Assembly: GCF_000735435.1 (NCBI RefSeq)
Contig: NZ_JMPP01000027.1
Location: 1 to 64,000, forward strand
Length of the DNA stretch: 64,000 nucleotides
Direction of reading: 5' to 3'
Source of the DNA: Klebsiella planticola ATCC 33531
GTDB taxonomy: Bacteria; Pseudomonadota; Gammaproteobacteria; Enterobacterales; Enterobacteriaceae
Shown here: positions 1 through 9,840 of the stretch, in pieces
Numbering within the stretch: position 1 is the stretch's first letter
Layout: the number at the start of each line of letters is the position of its first letter
Notes under the pieces: model-generated
Database searches by the model: none
Seen by the model: the letters and a program-made list of their open reading frames with translations, nothing else
What the model was told of the DNA's origin: nothing
Program-made: the position numbers and the translations under genes

Positions 1-900
1 GTTGCAATACCTACTTATAACGGTGGGGAAATATGGAAAACTGTTGTAGAAAATATAAAGAAATATGCCCCTGCTGATTTGTTTGTACATGTAATTGACT
101 CGACAAGTAAGGATGATACAGTTTCCGTTGCCGACAAGTCGGGTTTCGATGTGCTGACTATTGCTGGGAAAGACTTCAATCATGGGGGGACAAGAAATCA
201 AGCGGTTGAAAAATATATTGATCTGTATGATATAGTGATTTTTTTGACCCAGGATGCTATTCCTCAACCTAATTTTATTGAGGAAATAATATCAGTATTT
301 TCTGATACTAGCATTGCATGTGCCTATGGTCGACAGTTACCTCATACAGATGCTAATCCACTGGCACAACATGCGAGAAAATATAGCTATCCGGAAAAAG
401 GGTATGTTTGTGGAAAAGATGACATTCCTCAGATGGGGCTTAAAACTGTATTTATGTCAAATTCATTTTCAGCATATAGGCTATCAACTTTCAAAGAGTT
501 AGGCGGCTTCCCATCAAATACGATTCTTTGTGAAGATATGTTTTTCACAGCAAAGGCTGTCCTTTCTGGATATAAGGTAGCCTATGTTGCGAAAGCAGTA
601 GTACAACATTCGCATAATTATACCCCATCTGAAGAGTTCAAACGTTATTTTGATATTGGTGTTTTTCACAAAGATGAGCCTTGGATTAGGGAAAATATGG
701 GAGGTGCTGGAGGTGAAGGGAAAAGGTTTATACTGTCAGAGATAAAGTTTTTGCTTAAAAGAGCGCCTCATTGGTTACCAATATCATGTATAAATAACTT
801 TATGAAAATTCTTGGATATAAGTTGGGGCAACAATATGAAAAACTACCTAAAAAAATGATTAAATCCTTTAGCATGCATAAGCGCTATTGGGATTTCTGA
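1..900 (+). CDS. Glycosyltransferase family 2 (rhamnosyltransferase-like), 5' end outside window
   Basis: The reading frame is already open at base 1 and runs 299 codons to a TGA at 898-900. The first visible residues, VAIPTYNGGEIWKT, are the start of a GT-A nucleotide-binding fold typical of GT2 enzymes, so only a few N-terminal residues are missing. IDSTSKDDT and a later LCEDMFF segment fit the GT2 core; VVQHSHNYTPSEEFKRYFDIG is the kind of C-terminal stretch seen in bacterial rhamnosyltransferases. It probably adds a sugar, perhaps rhamnose since rmlBACD follows, to the capsule repeat unit on undecaprenyl-PP at the cytoplasmic membrane face. Linkage and acceptor cannot be read from sequence. 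The first internal Met (base 79) is not the real start. Confidence 0.8.
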   Translation, partial: VAIPTYNGGEIWKTVVENIKKYAPADLFVHVIDSTSKDDTVSVADKSGFDVLTIAGKDFNHGGTRNQAVEKYIDLYDIVIFLTQDAIPQPNFIEEIISVFSDTSIACAYGRQLPHTDANPLAQHARKYSYPEKGYVCGKDDIPQMGLKTVFMSNSFSAYRLSTFKELGGFPSNTILCEDMFFTAKAVLSGYKVAYVAKAVVQHSHNYTPSEEFKRYFDIGVFHKDEPWIRENMGGAGGEGKRFILSEIKFLLKRAPHWLPISCINNFMKILGYKLGQQYEKLPKKMIKSFSMHKRYWDF

Positions 901-971
901 TCTTAAACTTAGTTCTAAGTATTAATATGATAGTCATTTTATTTATTGGTTAAAGGATGTAAGAGGATAAC

Positions 972-2036
972 ATGAAAATAATTGTCACTGGCGGTGCTGG
1001 GTTTATTGGGTCAGCTGTAGTACGTCATATTATTAAAGATACTAAAGACGAAGTCGTTGTTGTAGACAACCTTACATATGCGGGTAATCTTGAGTCGTTG
1101 AAAGAAGTTACTGACAATGCTCGCTTTAAATTTGAACATGTGAATATCTGCGACAGGGCCGAATTAGACCGTGTTTTCAGTGAACAGCAACCAGATGCTG
1201 TAATGCACCTGGCTGCAGAAAGTCACGTAGATCGCTCTATCGATGGCCCAGCAGAGTTTATCGAAACCAATATCATTGGCACTTATACGATGCTTGAGGC
1301 CTCGCGTTCTTACTGGAATCAGTTAGATGAGAAAAGAAAGCAAAATTTCCGTTTTCACCATATCTCGACTGATGAAGTTTATGGGGACCTTCACGGAACG
1401 GATGACCTATTCACTGAGACAACTCCTTATGCTCCGAGTAGCCCATATTCTGCATCCAAAGCTTCAAGTGACCATTTAGTTCGGGCATGGCATCGAACCT
1501 ATGGGCTTCCAACAATAGTGACGAATTGCTCTAATAATTATGGGCCGTATCATTTTCCGGAAAAATTAATACCGTTGATCATTTTGAATGCATTGGATGG
1601 TAAACCTCTTCCAGTGTACGGTGATGGTGGACAGATTCGCGATTGGCTATATGTTGAGGATCATGCCCGTGCATTGTATAAAGTCGTTACAGAAGGACAA
1701 GTTGCAGAAACCTACAATATTGGCGGTCATAACGAACGTAAAAATATTGATGTCGTGATGACTATATGCCAGTTGCTTGAAGAGCTTGTTCCTGTTAAGC
1801 CTGCTGGTGTTGCACAATATACTGACCTTATTAAATATGTTACAGATCGTCCCGGCCATGATATGCGCTACGCGATTGATGCTGATAAGATCTATAGAGA
1901 ACTCGGATGGAAACCACTGGAAACTTTTGAAAGTGGAATTCGTAAAACAGTTGAATGGTATCTGGCTAATGAAGTGTGGTGGAGCCGTGTAAAAGATGGT
2001 TCATATGCTGGTGAGCGCTTAGGCCTGTCTCGTTAA
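972..2036 (+). CDS. rfbB: dTDP-glucose 4,6-dehydratase
   Basis: 354 aa, the usual RmlB length. It converts dTDP-D-glucose to dTDP-4-keto-6-deoxyglucose, the second step of dTDP-L-rhamnose synthesis in the cytoplasm. Visible signatures are the N-terminal Rossmann motif [13 protein letters not shown] (residues 7-19), [11 protein letters not shown], the STDEVYGD segment with the catalytic Thr-Asp-Glu, and the [12 protein letters not shown] Tyr-Lys pair of extended SDR enzymes. The start is supported by an AGAGGATAAC ribosome site just before ATG. First gene of an rmlB-A-C-D cluster with 2-18 bp gaps or a 4-bp overlap, so co-transcribed. The B-A-C-D order differs from the B-D-A-C order of E. coli O-antigen clusters. 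Confidence 0.97.
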   Translation: MKIIVTGGAGFIGSAVVRHIIKDTKDEVVVVDNLTYAGNLESLKEVTDNARFKFEHVNICDRAELDRVFSEQQPDAVMHLAAESHVDRSIDGPAEFIETNIIGTYTMLEASRSYWNQLDEKRKQNFRFHHISTDEVYGDLHGTDDLFTETTPYAPSSPYSASKASSDHLVRAWHRTYGLPTIVTNCSNNYGPYHFPEKLIPLIILNALDGKPLPVYGDGGQIRDWLYVEDHARALYKVVTEGQVAETYNIGGHNERKNIDVVMTICQLLEELVPVKPAGVAQYTDLIKYVTDRPGHDMRYAIDADKIYRELGWKPLETFESGIRKTVEWYLANEVWWSRVKDGSYAGERLGLSR

Positions 2037-2054
2037 TTAATCAAGGAATAGAAA

Positions 2055-2924
2055 ATGAAAGGTATTGTTCTTGCAGGTGGTTCTGGCACTCGTCTTTATC
2101 CTATTACTAAAGGGACTTCTAAACAACTTTTGCCAATTTATGATAAACCAATGGTTTATTATCCAATCTCAGTTCTTATGCTTGCTGGTATACGAGATAT
2201 ATTAGTTATTTCGACTCCAGATGATATGCCTGGATTTAAACGTTTGCTCGGTGATGGCAGCCAGTTTGGCGTTAAATTTAGCTATGCCATTCAACCAAGC
2301 CCGGATGGGCTTGCTCAGGCCTTCCTGATTGGAGAAGAGTTTATTAACGGAGATAGTTGCGCATTGGTCTTGGGTGACAATATTTACTTTGGCGAAAGCT
2401 TTGGACGCAAGTTAGAAGCTGTTGTACAGCGTACTGATGGAGCAACTGTTTTTGGCTACCAGGTAATGGACCCGGAGCGATTCGGCGTTGTTGAATTTGA
2501 TGAAAACAATCGTGCGGTATCACTTGAAGAAAAACCGTCTGAGCCTAAATCCAATTGGGCAGTTACAGGACTATATTTCTATGACAAGAATGTTGTGGAA
2601 ATGGCAAAGAAAGTTAAACCATCTGCCAGAGGTGAGTTAGAGATTACTACATTAAATGAAATGTACCTTGAGCATGGCAATTTACATGTTGAAAAACTCG
2701 GTCGCGGATTTGCCTGGCTAGATACCGGTACTCATGAGAGTTTATTAGAAGCATCTCAGTTTATCCATACTATTGAACAGCGCCAGGGCTTCAAAGTGGC
2801 TTGCCTTGAAGAGATTGCTTATCGAAAAGGGTGGCTCTCAAAAGATGAAGTATTAGCACAAGCTAAAGTACTTTCAAAAACTCAATATGGACAATACCTT
2901 CAAATGTTGGTAGAGGAGAAATAA
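2055..2924 (+). CDS. rfbA: Glucose-1-phosphate thymidylyltransferase
   Basis: 289 aa, normal for RmlA. It makes dTDP-glucose from glucose-1-phosphate and dTTP, the committed and feedback-inhibited step of dTDP-rhamnose synthesis. The nucleotidyltransferase signature [13 protein letters not shown] (residues 6-18) with the following [12 protein letters not shown] is complete. [11 protein letters not shown] carries the metal-binding Asp, and [18 protein letters not shown] is the conserved mid-region. Lies 18 bp after rfbB with an AAGGAATAG ribosome site. No irregularities are seen. Confidence 0.97.
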   Translation: MKGIVLAGGSGTRLYPITKGTSKQLLPIYDKPMVYYPISVLMLAGIRDILVISTPDDMPGFKRLLGDGSQFGVKFSYAIQPSPDGLAQAFLIGEEFINGDSCALVLGDNIYFGESFGRKLEAVVQRTDGATVFGYQVMDPERFGVVEFDENNRAVSLEEKPSEPKSNWAVTGLYFYDKNVVEMAKKVKPSARGELEITTLNEMYLEHGNLHVEKLGRGFAWLDTGTHESLLEASQFIHTIEQRQGFKVACLEEIAYRKGWLSKDEVLAQAKVLSKTQYGQYLQMLVEEK

Positions 2925-2926
2925 TA

Positions 2927-3463
2927 ATGCAGATTATTGATACTAAAATTGCTGATGTCAAGATTATACAACCAAACGTCTTCGGTGATGCTCGAGGTTT
3001 CTTCGTAGAGACTTATGAAAAAAAACGCTATCAAGAAATGTTGAATATTGATTTGGACTTTGTTCAGGATAATCACTCCCGATCAGCTAAAGGTGTTCTT
3101 CGTGGATTACACTTTCAAACACAACATGCGCAAGGAAAATTAGTCCGGGTTGTGCGCGGTGAGGTCTTCGATGTAGCAGTCGATATTAGACCTGAGTCGC
3201 CAACATTTGGGAAATGGGAAGGAGTAATCCTTTCAGAAGAAAATAAAACTCAGTTCTGGATACCCCCTGGTTTAGCTCATGGCTTTGTTGTTCTTTCCGA
3301 CATTGCTGATTTTGAGTATAAGTGTACCGATTATTATAATCCTGGGTTCGAGGGGTGTGTTATTTGGAATGATGCTGATATCGGTATAGATTGGCCTGAG
3401 AAATCTCCTCTGCTTTCAGAAAAAGATAAGAATGGAAAAACATTAAAGGAGCTATTTGCATGA
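2927..3463 (+). CDS. rfbC: dTDP-4-dehydrorhamnose 3,5-epimerase
   Basis: 178 aa, a typical RmlC cupin. It epimerises C3 and C5 of dTDP-4-keto-6-deoxyglucose before the final reduction. The FGDARGFFVETY start, DNHSRSAKGVLRGLHFQ with the catalytic His, and the GLAHGFVVLSD segment are all present. Starts 2 bp after rfbA and overlaps rfbD by 4 bp, indicating translational coupling of the rhamnose genes. Confidence 0.96.
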   Translation: MQIIDTKIADVKIIQPNVFGDARGFFVETYEKKRYQEMLNIDLDFVQDNHSRSAKGVLRGLHFQTQHAQGKLVRVVRGEVFDVAVDIRPESPTFGKWEGVILSEENKTQFWIPPGLAHGFVVLSDIADFEYKCTDYYNPGFEGCVIWNDADIGIDWPEKSPLLSEKDKNGKTLKELFA

Positions 3464-4323
3464 AGGTATTATTAACCGGAGCAAAAGGACAGCTTGGGAA
3501 CTGTTTTATCGATAGAATGCCAAAAGAATGGCAAGTAATAGCAACTGATTCTAATGACCTTGATATAACAAATGAAAGTCAGGTTACTGAGTTTGTTGAA
3601 GAAATGAGACCTGATGTTATCGTTAATGCTGCGGCTTATACTGCAGTAGACAAAGCTGAAGAGCAAATCAATATAGCCAGACTCGTAAATACGAATGGAC
3701 CTATGTATTTAGCAGCTGCAGCTAAGGCATTTAAGGCACGTTTTGTTCATGTTTCAACTGATTATGTTTTTGATGGCACACAGGCTACGCCCTATACTGA
3801 GGATGATTTGCCAAATCCATTAGGAGTTTATGGAAGAACTAAACTGGATGGTGAGGTGGCTGTATCTGAAGTGTATCCGGATGCTATAATAATACGTACA
3901 GCGTGGGTATTCAGTGAGTATGGTAATAATTTTCTTAAAACGATGCTGCGCTTAGCTTCAGAGCGAGAGCAAATCGGTGTTGTTGATGACCAGTATGGTT
4001 GCCCAACATACGCAGGCGATATAGCAACTGCAATAATACAGTTATTAATTGTACGAGCCCCTGGAGGGATTTATCATTTTTGTGGCGATGAGGAAATGAG
4101 TTGGAGGGAGTTTGCCGAACAAATTATTATTGAGCTTAATAAAGAAAATAAAATTAAAAATATGCCCGTAATAAATAGACTAACAACTGAACAGTATCCA
4201 ACTTTAGCCAAGAGACCTAAGTATTCAACTTTAGATTGTAAAAAAATAAATGGATATGATATTAAGCCCTCAAACTTTAATGTTAATGTTAGTAAAGTTA
4301 TAAATTCTATATATCAAGATTAG
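3460..4323 (+). CDS. rfbD: dTDP-4-dehydrorhamnose reductase
   Basis: 287 aa, slightly shorter than the roughly 299 aa common in E. coli. It reduces dTDP-4-keto-L-rhamnose to dTDP-L-rhamnose. LLTGAKGQLGNCF (residues 4-16) is the NAD(P)H-binding motif, NAAAYTAVDKAE the conserved second motif, and STDYVFDG plus YGRTKLDGE supply the SDR Thr-Tyr-Lys triad. ATGA-type overlap with rfbC. The last ~50 codons become very AT-rich, like the downstream glycosyltransferases, which marks the passage from the conserved rml block into serotype-specific DNA. Confidence 0.95.
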   Translation: MKVLLTGAKGQLGNCFIDRMPKEWQVIATDSNDLDITNESQVTEFVEEMRPDVIVNAAAYTAVDKAEEQINIARLVNTNGPMYLAAAAKAFKARFVHVSTDYVFDGTQATPYTEDDLPNPLGVYGRTKLDGEVAVSEVYPDAIIIRTAWVFSEYGNNFLKTMLRLASEREQIGVVDDQYGCPTYAGDIATAIIQLLIVRAPGGIYHFCGDEEMSWREFAEQIIIELNKENKIKNMPVINRLTTEQYPTLAKRPKYSTLDCKKINGYDIKPSNFNVNVSKVINSIYQD

Positions 4324-4349
4324 TTTACTGAACAATTGGACTTAAAAAT

Positions 4350-5225
4350 ATGAATCCTGAGAGTTGTAGAGTTCCTAAAGTCAGTGTCTATATATCAACG
4401 CATAATAGGCTAGATAGATTAAAAAGGGCAATACAATCGGTATTATTGCAAGATTATGAGAATATCGAATTATTAGTATGTGATGATGCATCACAGGATG
4501 GAACACAAGAATATATGAACTCACTATGCAGTGAGGATAAGCGTGTTCTCTATTTCAGGAATGAGGTTAACAAAGGTGCTTGTGTTACAAGAAATTTAGG
4601 AATATTTAATGCTACTGGACAATTTATCACTGGCTTAGATGATGATGATGTGTTTACCACGGATAGGATTAAGATATTTGTAGATAATTGGGATGATAAA
4701 TATTCATTTCTTTGTTGTAATTTTTATGATTGTTACAGCAATGGAGTAAAAAAACTGCATTATCGAAACATAAATGAAAATATTCACCTGACTTATAAAG
4801 ATATACTCTTTGACAATTTAGCATCAAATCAAGTATTCACCCTAACTGAAAGAATGAAAAAGATCGGTGGTTTTGATGCTAGAGTCAAGAGGTTACAAGA
4901 TTGGGATACATGGTTAAGATTAGGCTATAGTTTTGGTACATTTAAAATATTACCAAAAGCAACTTATATTATGTATCATGATCATCAGCAAGATGAAAAA
5001 AGAGTCTCGAAAGCATATCCATTATCCTCGGCATTAAATGAATTGAGAGAGCGTAATGCTGAATTATACAGTATAGAAGAAACAAAATTCATCGACTATT
5101 TAGTATTGTTAGAAAGTAAAAAAGCTAAAATGGTGGATAGTATTATATGGAGCGTAAAAAGGAAAAAACCTAAATATATACTTAAATATATTGAACAGTT
5201 TTTCTCAAAGAATGTTCACAGATGA
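4350..5225 (+). CDS. Glycosyltransferase family 2
   Basis: 291 aa. N-terminal GT-A fold: KVSVYISTHNRLDRLKRAI (about residues 9-27), LLVCDDASQDGTQEYM, and the metal-binding Asp run GLDDDDVF near residue 98; LQDWDTWLRLGYSFG is the acceptor-side ED-like region. Likely transfers one sugar of the capsule repeat in the cytoplasm. The start ATG has only a weak ribosome site. Strongly AT-rich, as is usual for serotype-specific capsule genes. Donor and linkage are unknown. It ends 15 bp before the next glycosyltransferase, so the two probably act in succession. Confidence 0.85.
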   Translation: MNPESCRVPKVSVYISTHNRLDRLKRAIQSVLLQDYENIELLVCDDASQDGTQEYMNSLCSEDKRVLYFRNEVNKGACVTRNLGIFNATGQFITGLDDDDVFTTDRIKIFVDNWDDKYSFLCCNFYDCYSNGVKKLHYRNINENIHLTYKDILFDNLASNQVFTLTERMKKIGGFDARVKRLQDWDTWLRLGYSFGTFKILPKATYIMYHDHQQDEKRVSKAYPLSSALNELRERNAELYSIEETKFIDYLVLLESKKAKMVDSIIWSVKRKKPKYILKYIEQFFSKNVHR

Positions 5226-5240
5226 AAATTGAGGTTTTTA

Positions 5241-6077
5241 ATGTCTATGGAATGCAAAATTATCATTGTTACCCACAATAGCCAAAAGCATATACAATGG
5301 TGTATTGATGGATTAGAATCATCTAAATTGAAACTCAATATAAAAATCGTAGATTCAGGATCTAATAATCCTGCTTATCTCGATTCTTTGTCTTCTAAAC
5401 ATCAGTTAGAAGTATTCAAAGAAGATAATATTGGTTTTGTTAAGGGAAATAATAGGATCTTACATAAAATAAAGGATGATGACTGGATACTATTACTTAA
5501 CCCGGATGCTCGCGTAGAAGGTGAAGTCTTAGACAAGTTAATCTCTTTGGCGAATGAAATAAAATATAATAATGTCGGCATATTTTCTGTACCTTTGATT
5601 CGGTTTTCAATTGATGAGATGAAATCACTATCTGTTTTTGACTCATTAGGAATAAAATCAAGTCTATATGGAAAATGGTTCGATGTAGGTTCAGGTGAAC
5701 CAGTTAGACAGCTACCTAATGAACCTACTGATATATCTGCTGTATGCGGAGCTTTTATGCTAATTAGAGGGAATGCACTTAACGTATGCCTTGATAAATC
5801 AAATAAAAAAGGGTTTGAGGGAAGTTATTTCATGTACAAGGAAGATATTGAGCTATGTTTAAGGTTTAGAAAAAATAAATGGAAGGTTATGATGGTGAAC
5901 CATTTGAGCGCTTACCATTGTAGAGGTTGGAATAAATCCCGTAAAGATATTGCTTTTTGGGCAAAATATCACTCTGCCTTGAATGATCTTGATCTTGCGA
6001 TCAGATATAGAATAATTAATTTGCCTTATGCAATGAGCAAATATTTATGGGTAAATATTGTAGAGCGTTTTAATTAA
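5241..6077 (+). CDS. Glycosyltransferase family 2, WbbL/rhamnosyltransferase-like
   Basis: 278 aa from the ATG at 5241, preferred over an upstream in-frame TTG at 5229 because GAGG at 5231-5234 lies 6 bp before it. IIIVTHNSQKHIQWCIDGL starts the GT2 fold, GFVKGNNRI and LLLNPDARVEGEVLD (metal-binding Asp) follow, and the late MYKEDIELCLRFRKNKWKV segment with AYHCRG is typical of WbbL-like rhamnosyltransferases. With rmlBACD upstream, rhamnosyl transfer to the capsule repeat is the best guess, but this is inference. Confidence 0.82.
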   Translation: MSMECKIIIVTHNSQKHIQWCIDGLESSKLKLNIKIVDSGSNNPAYLDSLSSKHQLEVFKEDNIGFVKGNNRILHKIKDDDWILLLNPDARVEGEVLDKLISLANEIKYNNVGIFSVPLIRFSIDEMKSLSVFDSLGIKSSLYGKWFDVGSGEPVRQLPNEPTDISAVCGAFMLIRGNALNVCLDKSNKKGFEGSYFMYKEDIELCLRFRKNKWKVMMVNHLSAYHCRGWNKSRKDIAFWAKYHSALNDLDLAIRYRIINLPYAMSKYLWVNIVERFN

Positions 6078-6094
6078 ATGTTGATGGGTATTAT

Positions 6095-7255
6095 ATGCCT
6101 CATTTTTTAGATAACGAATTGATGCTGTTATATCTTCTTTGCTCAATAATAACATTATTTTTGGCATCATTAAGTATTATTACGAGAAGTAAAAAATTAG
6201 ACAATTTCACATTAATTCTTAGTTTTGTTTTAATTACTCTTTTTTATGGACTCCGTTATCCTGGGACTACAGATACTAAAATGTATCTTAGTGAGTTTGA
6301 TAGTTTATCAAACTTGGATTCATTCTCATGGGGATGGGGGTTTTATGCTTTGATGAAATTTATCGCTATATTTGGTAAGTCTCATCAGTTATATATTTTT
6401 GCATCGTCTTTATTTCTTACTTTCTGTCTTTTAATCTTCGTGATATATACCTTCAAAGGAAAGAACTATAAATCCTTACTAATAATTGCATGTTTTTATA
6501 GCTGGGATGTCTTAGAGCTATCAACTAATGCCTATAGGCAAGGAGTCTCATCGATACTTGCGGGCATTGCTTGTGTCTTATTGTATAGGAAACATTATAT
6601 TTGGGCATCACTAATATTCTATATAGCACTATCATTTCACTGGGGGGCAATAGTTGTTGTTTTAGTATGTGTTCTTTCATATTTTTTCATGAATACAATA
6701 ATGACTATCTATGCAGCCCGAATTGCACTAGTAATGTTTGTAATAGCGATAGTCGTAAAGATTGATATTATGGGGTTACTATACGAACATGTTTCTGCAT
6801 TAAGTTTTTTGTTTAGTGGGGTGAATTTATCATCCAAAGCAGATGCTTATTTAGCAGGAGGTGTCGATGGCGCAAATTTTTATGATTTTAATGTCCCTAG
6901 ACGTGTTTATAATATATTAACAACATTGATACCATTGATTCTCTTAGTTTGTTTTACCGTCAAAAAAGAAAATAGGAATTATATTTTTTCAGATGATAAT
7001 TCAAGATGTATTCTGTCACTTTTCTCCATGCTAAGTATTTATGGTGTACTTTTAATATCAATGACATGGTTCATGCGTAATTTTTATTGGAATACATTCT
7101 TCTCTTGCGCGATATACCCACTACTTCTTCATTTTGTTCAAGAGAAATCACCCAAGAAACTTACCAAATATTGTATTGCTTTATCTGTTTTCTTGTTATT
7201 ATTTTCCTGCATTACCATGTGGCGAACCCCTTCAATATTTATATCGTATCCATAA
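6095..7255 (+). CDS. wzy: Capsule repeat-unit polymerase, Wzy (EpsG-like) membrane protein
   Basis: 386 aa and almost wholly hydrophobic, with about ten membrane segments beginning at residue 8 (LLYLLCSIITLFLASLS). GLRYPGTTDTKMYLSEFD and STNAYRQGVSSILAGIA match the pattern of EpsG-type polymerases (Arg-Asp-Tyr and Arg-Gln pairs facing the periplasm). Role: joins lipid-linked repeat units on the periplasmic side in the Wzx/Wzy pathway. It is the only polytopic protein in the cluster besides Wzx, which supports the assignment; Wzy proteins share little sequence, so the call rests on topology and context. Confidence 0.8.
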   Translation: MPHFLDNELMLLYLLCSIITLFLASLSIITRSKKLDNFTLILSFVLITLFYGLRYPGTTDTKMYLSEFDSLSNLDSFSWGWGFYALMKFIAIFGKSHQLYIFASSLFLTFCLLIFVIYTFKGKNYKSLLIIACFYSWDVLELSTNAYRQGVSSILAGIACVLLYRKHYIWASLIFYIALSFHWGAIVVVLVCVLSYFFMNTIMTIYAARIALVMFVIAIVVKIDIMGLLYEHVSALSFLFSGVNLSSKADAYLAGGVDGANFYDFNVPRRVYNILTTLIPLILLVCFTVKKENRNYIFSDDNSRCILSLFSMLSIYGVLLISMTWFMRNFYWNTFFSCAIYPLLLHFVQEKSPKKLTKYCIALSVFLLLFSCITMWRTPSIFISYP

Positions 7256-7292
7256 CCAATTGCTATAGGTGAAACTATTTGGAGAGTCAATT

Positions 7293-8531
7293 ATGGAAAG
7301 TACCCATAAATTAATAGCTTTAATTTTTCTTTGTATTCCCGTTATTGGTTCTTCTCAAGAGATAAACTTTAATTATTTAGGAAAACCAACAACAAAAAAT
7401 GACGGATACTCACCTATGTATCTTAAAGGGATCTACGCGGCAAAAAATACATATGGTATGAGGCAAAGTGCTGTAGTAGCCTCATTTAAAGCTAATTCTG
7501 ATAATCCCTTTAATTTCCCTGTGTTAGGGATCAATTCTTTATATGGTTTAACGCAGTATGTTGATAGGGATTCTGTAGCACTATATGCTGATAATACAGC
7601 CCCAGACTATAAACCCTGGGAAGTCATTACTAATGCTCATATTACTCCAACTTCTATTGTTTCTGAATCGATTGATTATACGAAAATCCTCCCTGGTATG
7701 ATTATAGAGACCAAAGATAGTCCCAAGTGGACGACATATGTCATATCTGTTGCTAAAGGAAAAATTGTTACCAGTGGTTGGGTGAATATGGAAACAAAAC
7801 ATATGGGGGTTCCTAAGAGTAATATATTATTAGTTAATCCAATAACTAAAATATGGGCTACAAATTATAATATTACACTACCTAGTGATTCTAGAGCTAT
7901 CAAAGGGGTAGTACAAGAAAATGGAGTAGTAAACAATAAAACAAAATCAGGAATTGTAAATGGAGTTGATACAGTTATTCTTCCGTATTCGAAATTTGGA
8001 GGGGCTTCAGCATATATAGCTAGAGCAGCCAATACTGGATTTAATCAGCAGTGGAATTATGGATTCTTATCTCTTGGCAACAAATATTCATTCATAAGTA
8101 AGAATACACCGGCTAATCATGTGCAAGTAAGTTTCCTCGATATTTCCGATTCCGAAGTTGGCATGCAGTTTTCTGGTAGCAATAAAAGACACTCACTTGA
8201 ATGGAAGAGTGGTGATGTGATTACAGCCGCGATTTCACCATCAGGACAGATAGCAAAAATAAATTATAAGACATTATTAGTAAAGGGAAATTATCATTTA
8301 AATGATGAATATGCAAGATATATATTTACTGCTCGAGATGATATAACTGTATCTTTGCCTGATGAAGATAATTTAATCGATGGTTTTACTTTGAAGTTAT
8401 CCTCCTTAGGCGATGGTAAGCATACCATAAATCTCAAATCCAAATTAGAAATAATTGGTGGGGAAAAGTTTAATAATAGCAATTGGAATAAAGATCTGAT
8501 TTTTATCGATAATAAATGGGTTATTGTGTAA
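7293..8531 (+). CDS. Secreted protein of unknown function, phage tail-spike-like
   Basis: 412 aa from ATG 7293, chosen because GGAGAG lies 6 bp upstream; an in-frame GTG at 7269 is less likely. Residues 1-24 (KLIALIFLCIPVIG then SSQ) form a Sec signal peptide, so the protein leaves the cytoplasm. The body is rich in Asn, Ser, Gly, Thr and Val, with no membrane segments. Phrases such as LLVNPITKIWATNYNITLP and TARDDITVSLPDEDN recall tail-spike or tail-fibre domains of phages attacking encapsulated enterobacteria; this is recognition from memory, not a search. It sits where colanic acid clusters carry genes near wcaK/wcaL. A periplasmic or surface polysaccharide lyase, binding or modifying protein is possible. 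No known catalytic motif was found. Confidence 0.6.
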   Translation: MESTHKLIALIFLCIPVIGSSQEINFNYLGKPTTKNDGYSPMYLKGIYAAKNTYGMRQSAVVASFKANSDNPFNFPVLGINSLYGLTQYVDRDSVALYADNTAPDYKPWEVITNAHITPTSIVSESIDYTKILPGMIIETKDSPKWTTYVISVAKGKIVTSGWVNMETKHMGVPKSNILLVNPITKIWATNYNITLPSDSRAIKGVVQENGVVNNKTKSGIVNGVDTVILPYSKFGGASAYIARAANTGFNQQWNYGFLSLGNKYSFISKNTPANHVQVSFLDISDSEVGMQFSGSNKRHSLEWKSGDVITAAISPSGQIAKINYKTLLVKGNYHLNDEYARYIFTARDDITVSLPDEDNLIDGFTLKLSSLGDGKHTINLKSKLEIIGGEKFNNSNWNKDLIFIDNKWVIV

Positions 8532-8568
8532 TTTTCAAATTTGACAGGGTTTTTGTTGAGGGATACTT

Positions 8569-9840
8569 ATGAAATTATTACTTGTTGGGAATCATACTTG
8601 CGGCAATCGTGGTGATGCAGCTATTCTTCGTGGCTTACTTAATTGTCTGAGGAGCATTGACGAAAATATCGAGATTGATACAATTAGCCGGTATTCTATT
8701 AGCTCAGCTTTTTTATTAAATGAAAAAATAAAACAAGACACTCTTTTTTTAAAAGGCAATAGAAATAGTTCAGGAATATATTCAAAGGTAAAGAATAAAA
8801 TCAATAATTTAATTTTACCACGAATTTTACTGGCACATTGTGAAAAAAAAGGTTTTTTGCAATATATTAAATTACCGAGTTATATTTGTGATTTTGTTCG
8901 CAATATCGATGATTATGATGCTGTTATCCAGGTAGGCGGCTCTTTTTTTGTAGATTTATATGGGGCTGCTCAGTTTGAACATATATTCTGTACTCTCATG
9001 GCAAAAAAACCTATTTATCTTATTGGGCATAGCGTCGGCCCATTTGAAAATAGAAACTTCAACAAAGTTGCTAAATATGCATTTTCAAGAGTTAATGAGT
9101 TAATTCTCAGGGAAGATGTTAGCAAGCAAATCCTTATCAAAGATGGTTTTGATATGAGTAATGTATCAATGGGTATCGATACTGCTTTCTTAGTTGATGT
9201 TGCTGAGGCTCAATATAGTAAGAATTATATTACTGAACATTGGTCATACGTGATTGATGAAAATAAAACTGTTGCATTAACTGTGCGTAAGTTAGCACCA
9301 TTTGATAAGCGCTTGGGAGTAACACAAGAGCAATATGAATTCGCAGTTTCTAGTGTTATTGAACATATTATTAGTTTAGGTTATCAAGTTGTTATTTTTT
9401 CAACGTGCACCGGTATTGAAAGCTACAATAATGATGACCGTATGATTGCTCTATCCATTCAGAATAAAGTTAAAAGTAATGGTAGCTGCCATGTTGTTAT
9501 GGATGAAATTAATGATGTGCAATTAGGGTTTCTTTTGAGTAAGTGTGTTTTTACAATTGGTACCCGATTGCATTCTGCAATTATTTCCATGAATTTTGGC
9601 ACTCCTGCTATCGCTATTAATTACGAACACAAGTCTAAAGGTATTATGAACTCTTTAGAGTTTGACTCCTTAGCAATAAGCGTTAAGGATTTGTTTACTG
9701 ATGAAATTACAAATAAAATTAATTATCTGCATTCAAATCATGATGAAGTTAGAAATAAATTAAAAGTGAAAATAGAAGAAGTAAAGGGAAATGGTAAAAA
9801 ACTGATAGGCGATCTAATTAAAAAAATTGGTGAAAAATGA
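8569..9840 (+). CDS. Polysaccharide pyruvyl transferase family protein, WcaK-like
   Basis: 423 aa. The N-terminus MKLLLVGNHTCGNRGDAAILRGLL is that of WcaK, the colanic-acid pyruvyl transferase family. VIQVGGSFFVDLYG and YLIGHSVGPF (residues ~120-165) and the late GTRLHSAIISMNFGTPAIAI segment are the other family hallmarks. It probably adds a pyruvate ketal from phosphoenolpyruvate to a repeat-unit sugar in the cytoplasm. GAGG 8 bp upstream supports the start. It overlaps the next gene by 4 bp (ATGA), forming a coupled wcaK-wcaL-wzx block. Confidence 0.85.
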   Translation: MKLLLVGNHTCGNRGDAAILRGLLNCLRSIDENIEIDTISRYSISSAFLLNEKIKQDTLFLKGNRNSSGIYSKVKNKINNLILPRILLAHCEKKGFLQYIKLPSYICDFVRNIDDYDAVIQVGGSFFVDLYGAAQFEHIFCTLMAKKPIYLIGHSVGPFENRNFNKVAKYAFSRVNELILREDVSKQILIKDGFDMSNVSMGIDTAFLVDVAEAQYSKNYITEHWSYVIDENKTVALTVRKLAPFDKRLGVTQEQYEFAVSSVIEHIISLGYQVVIFSTCTGIESYNNDDRMIALSIQNKVKSNGSCHVVMDEINDVQLGFLLSKCVFTIGTRLHSAIISMNFGTPAIAINYEHKSKGIMNSLEFDSLAISVKDLFTDEITNKINYLHSNHDEVRNKLKVKIEEVKGNGKKLIGDLIKKIGEK

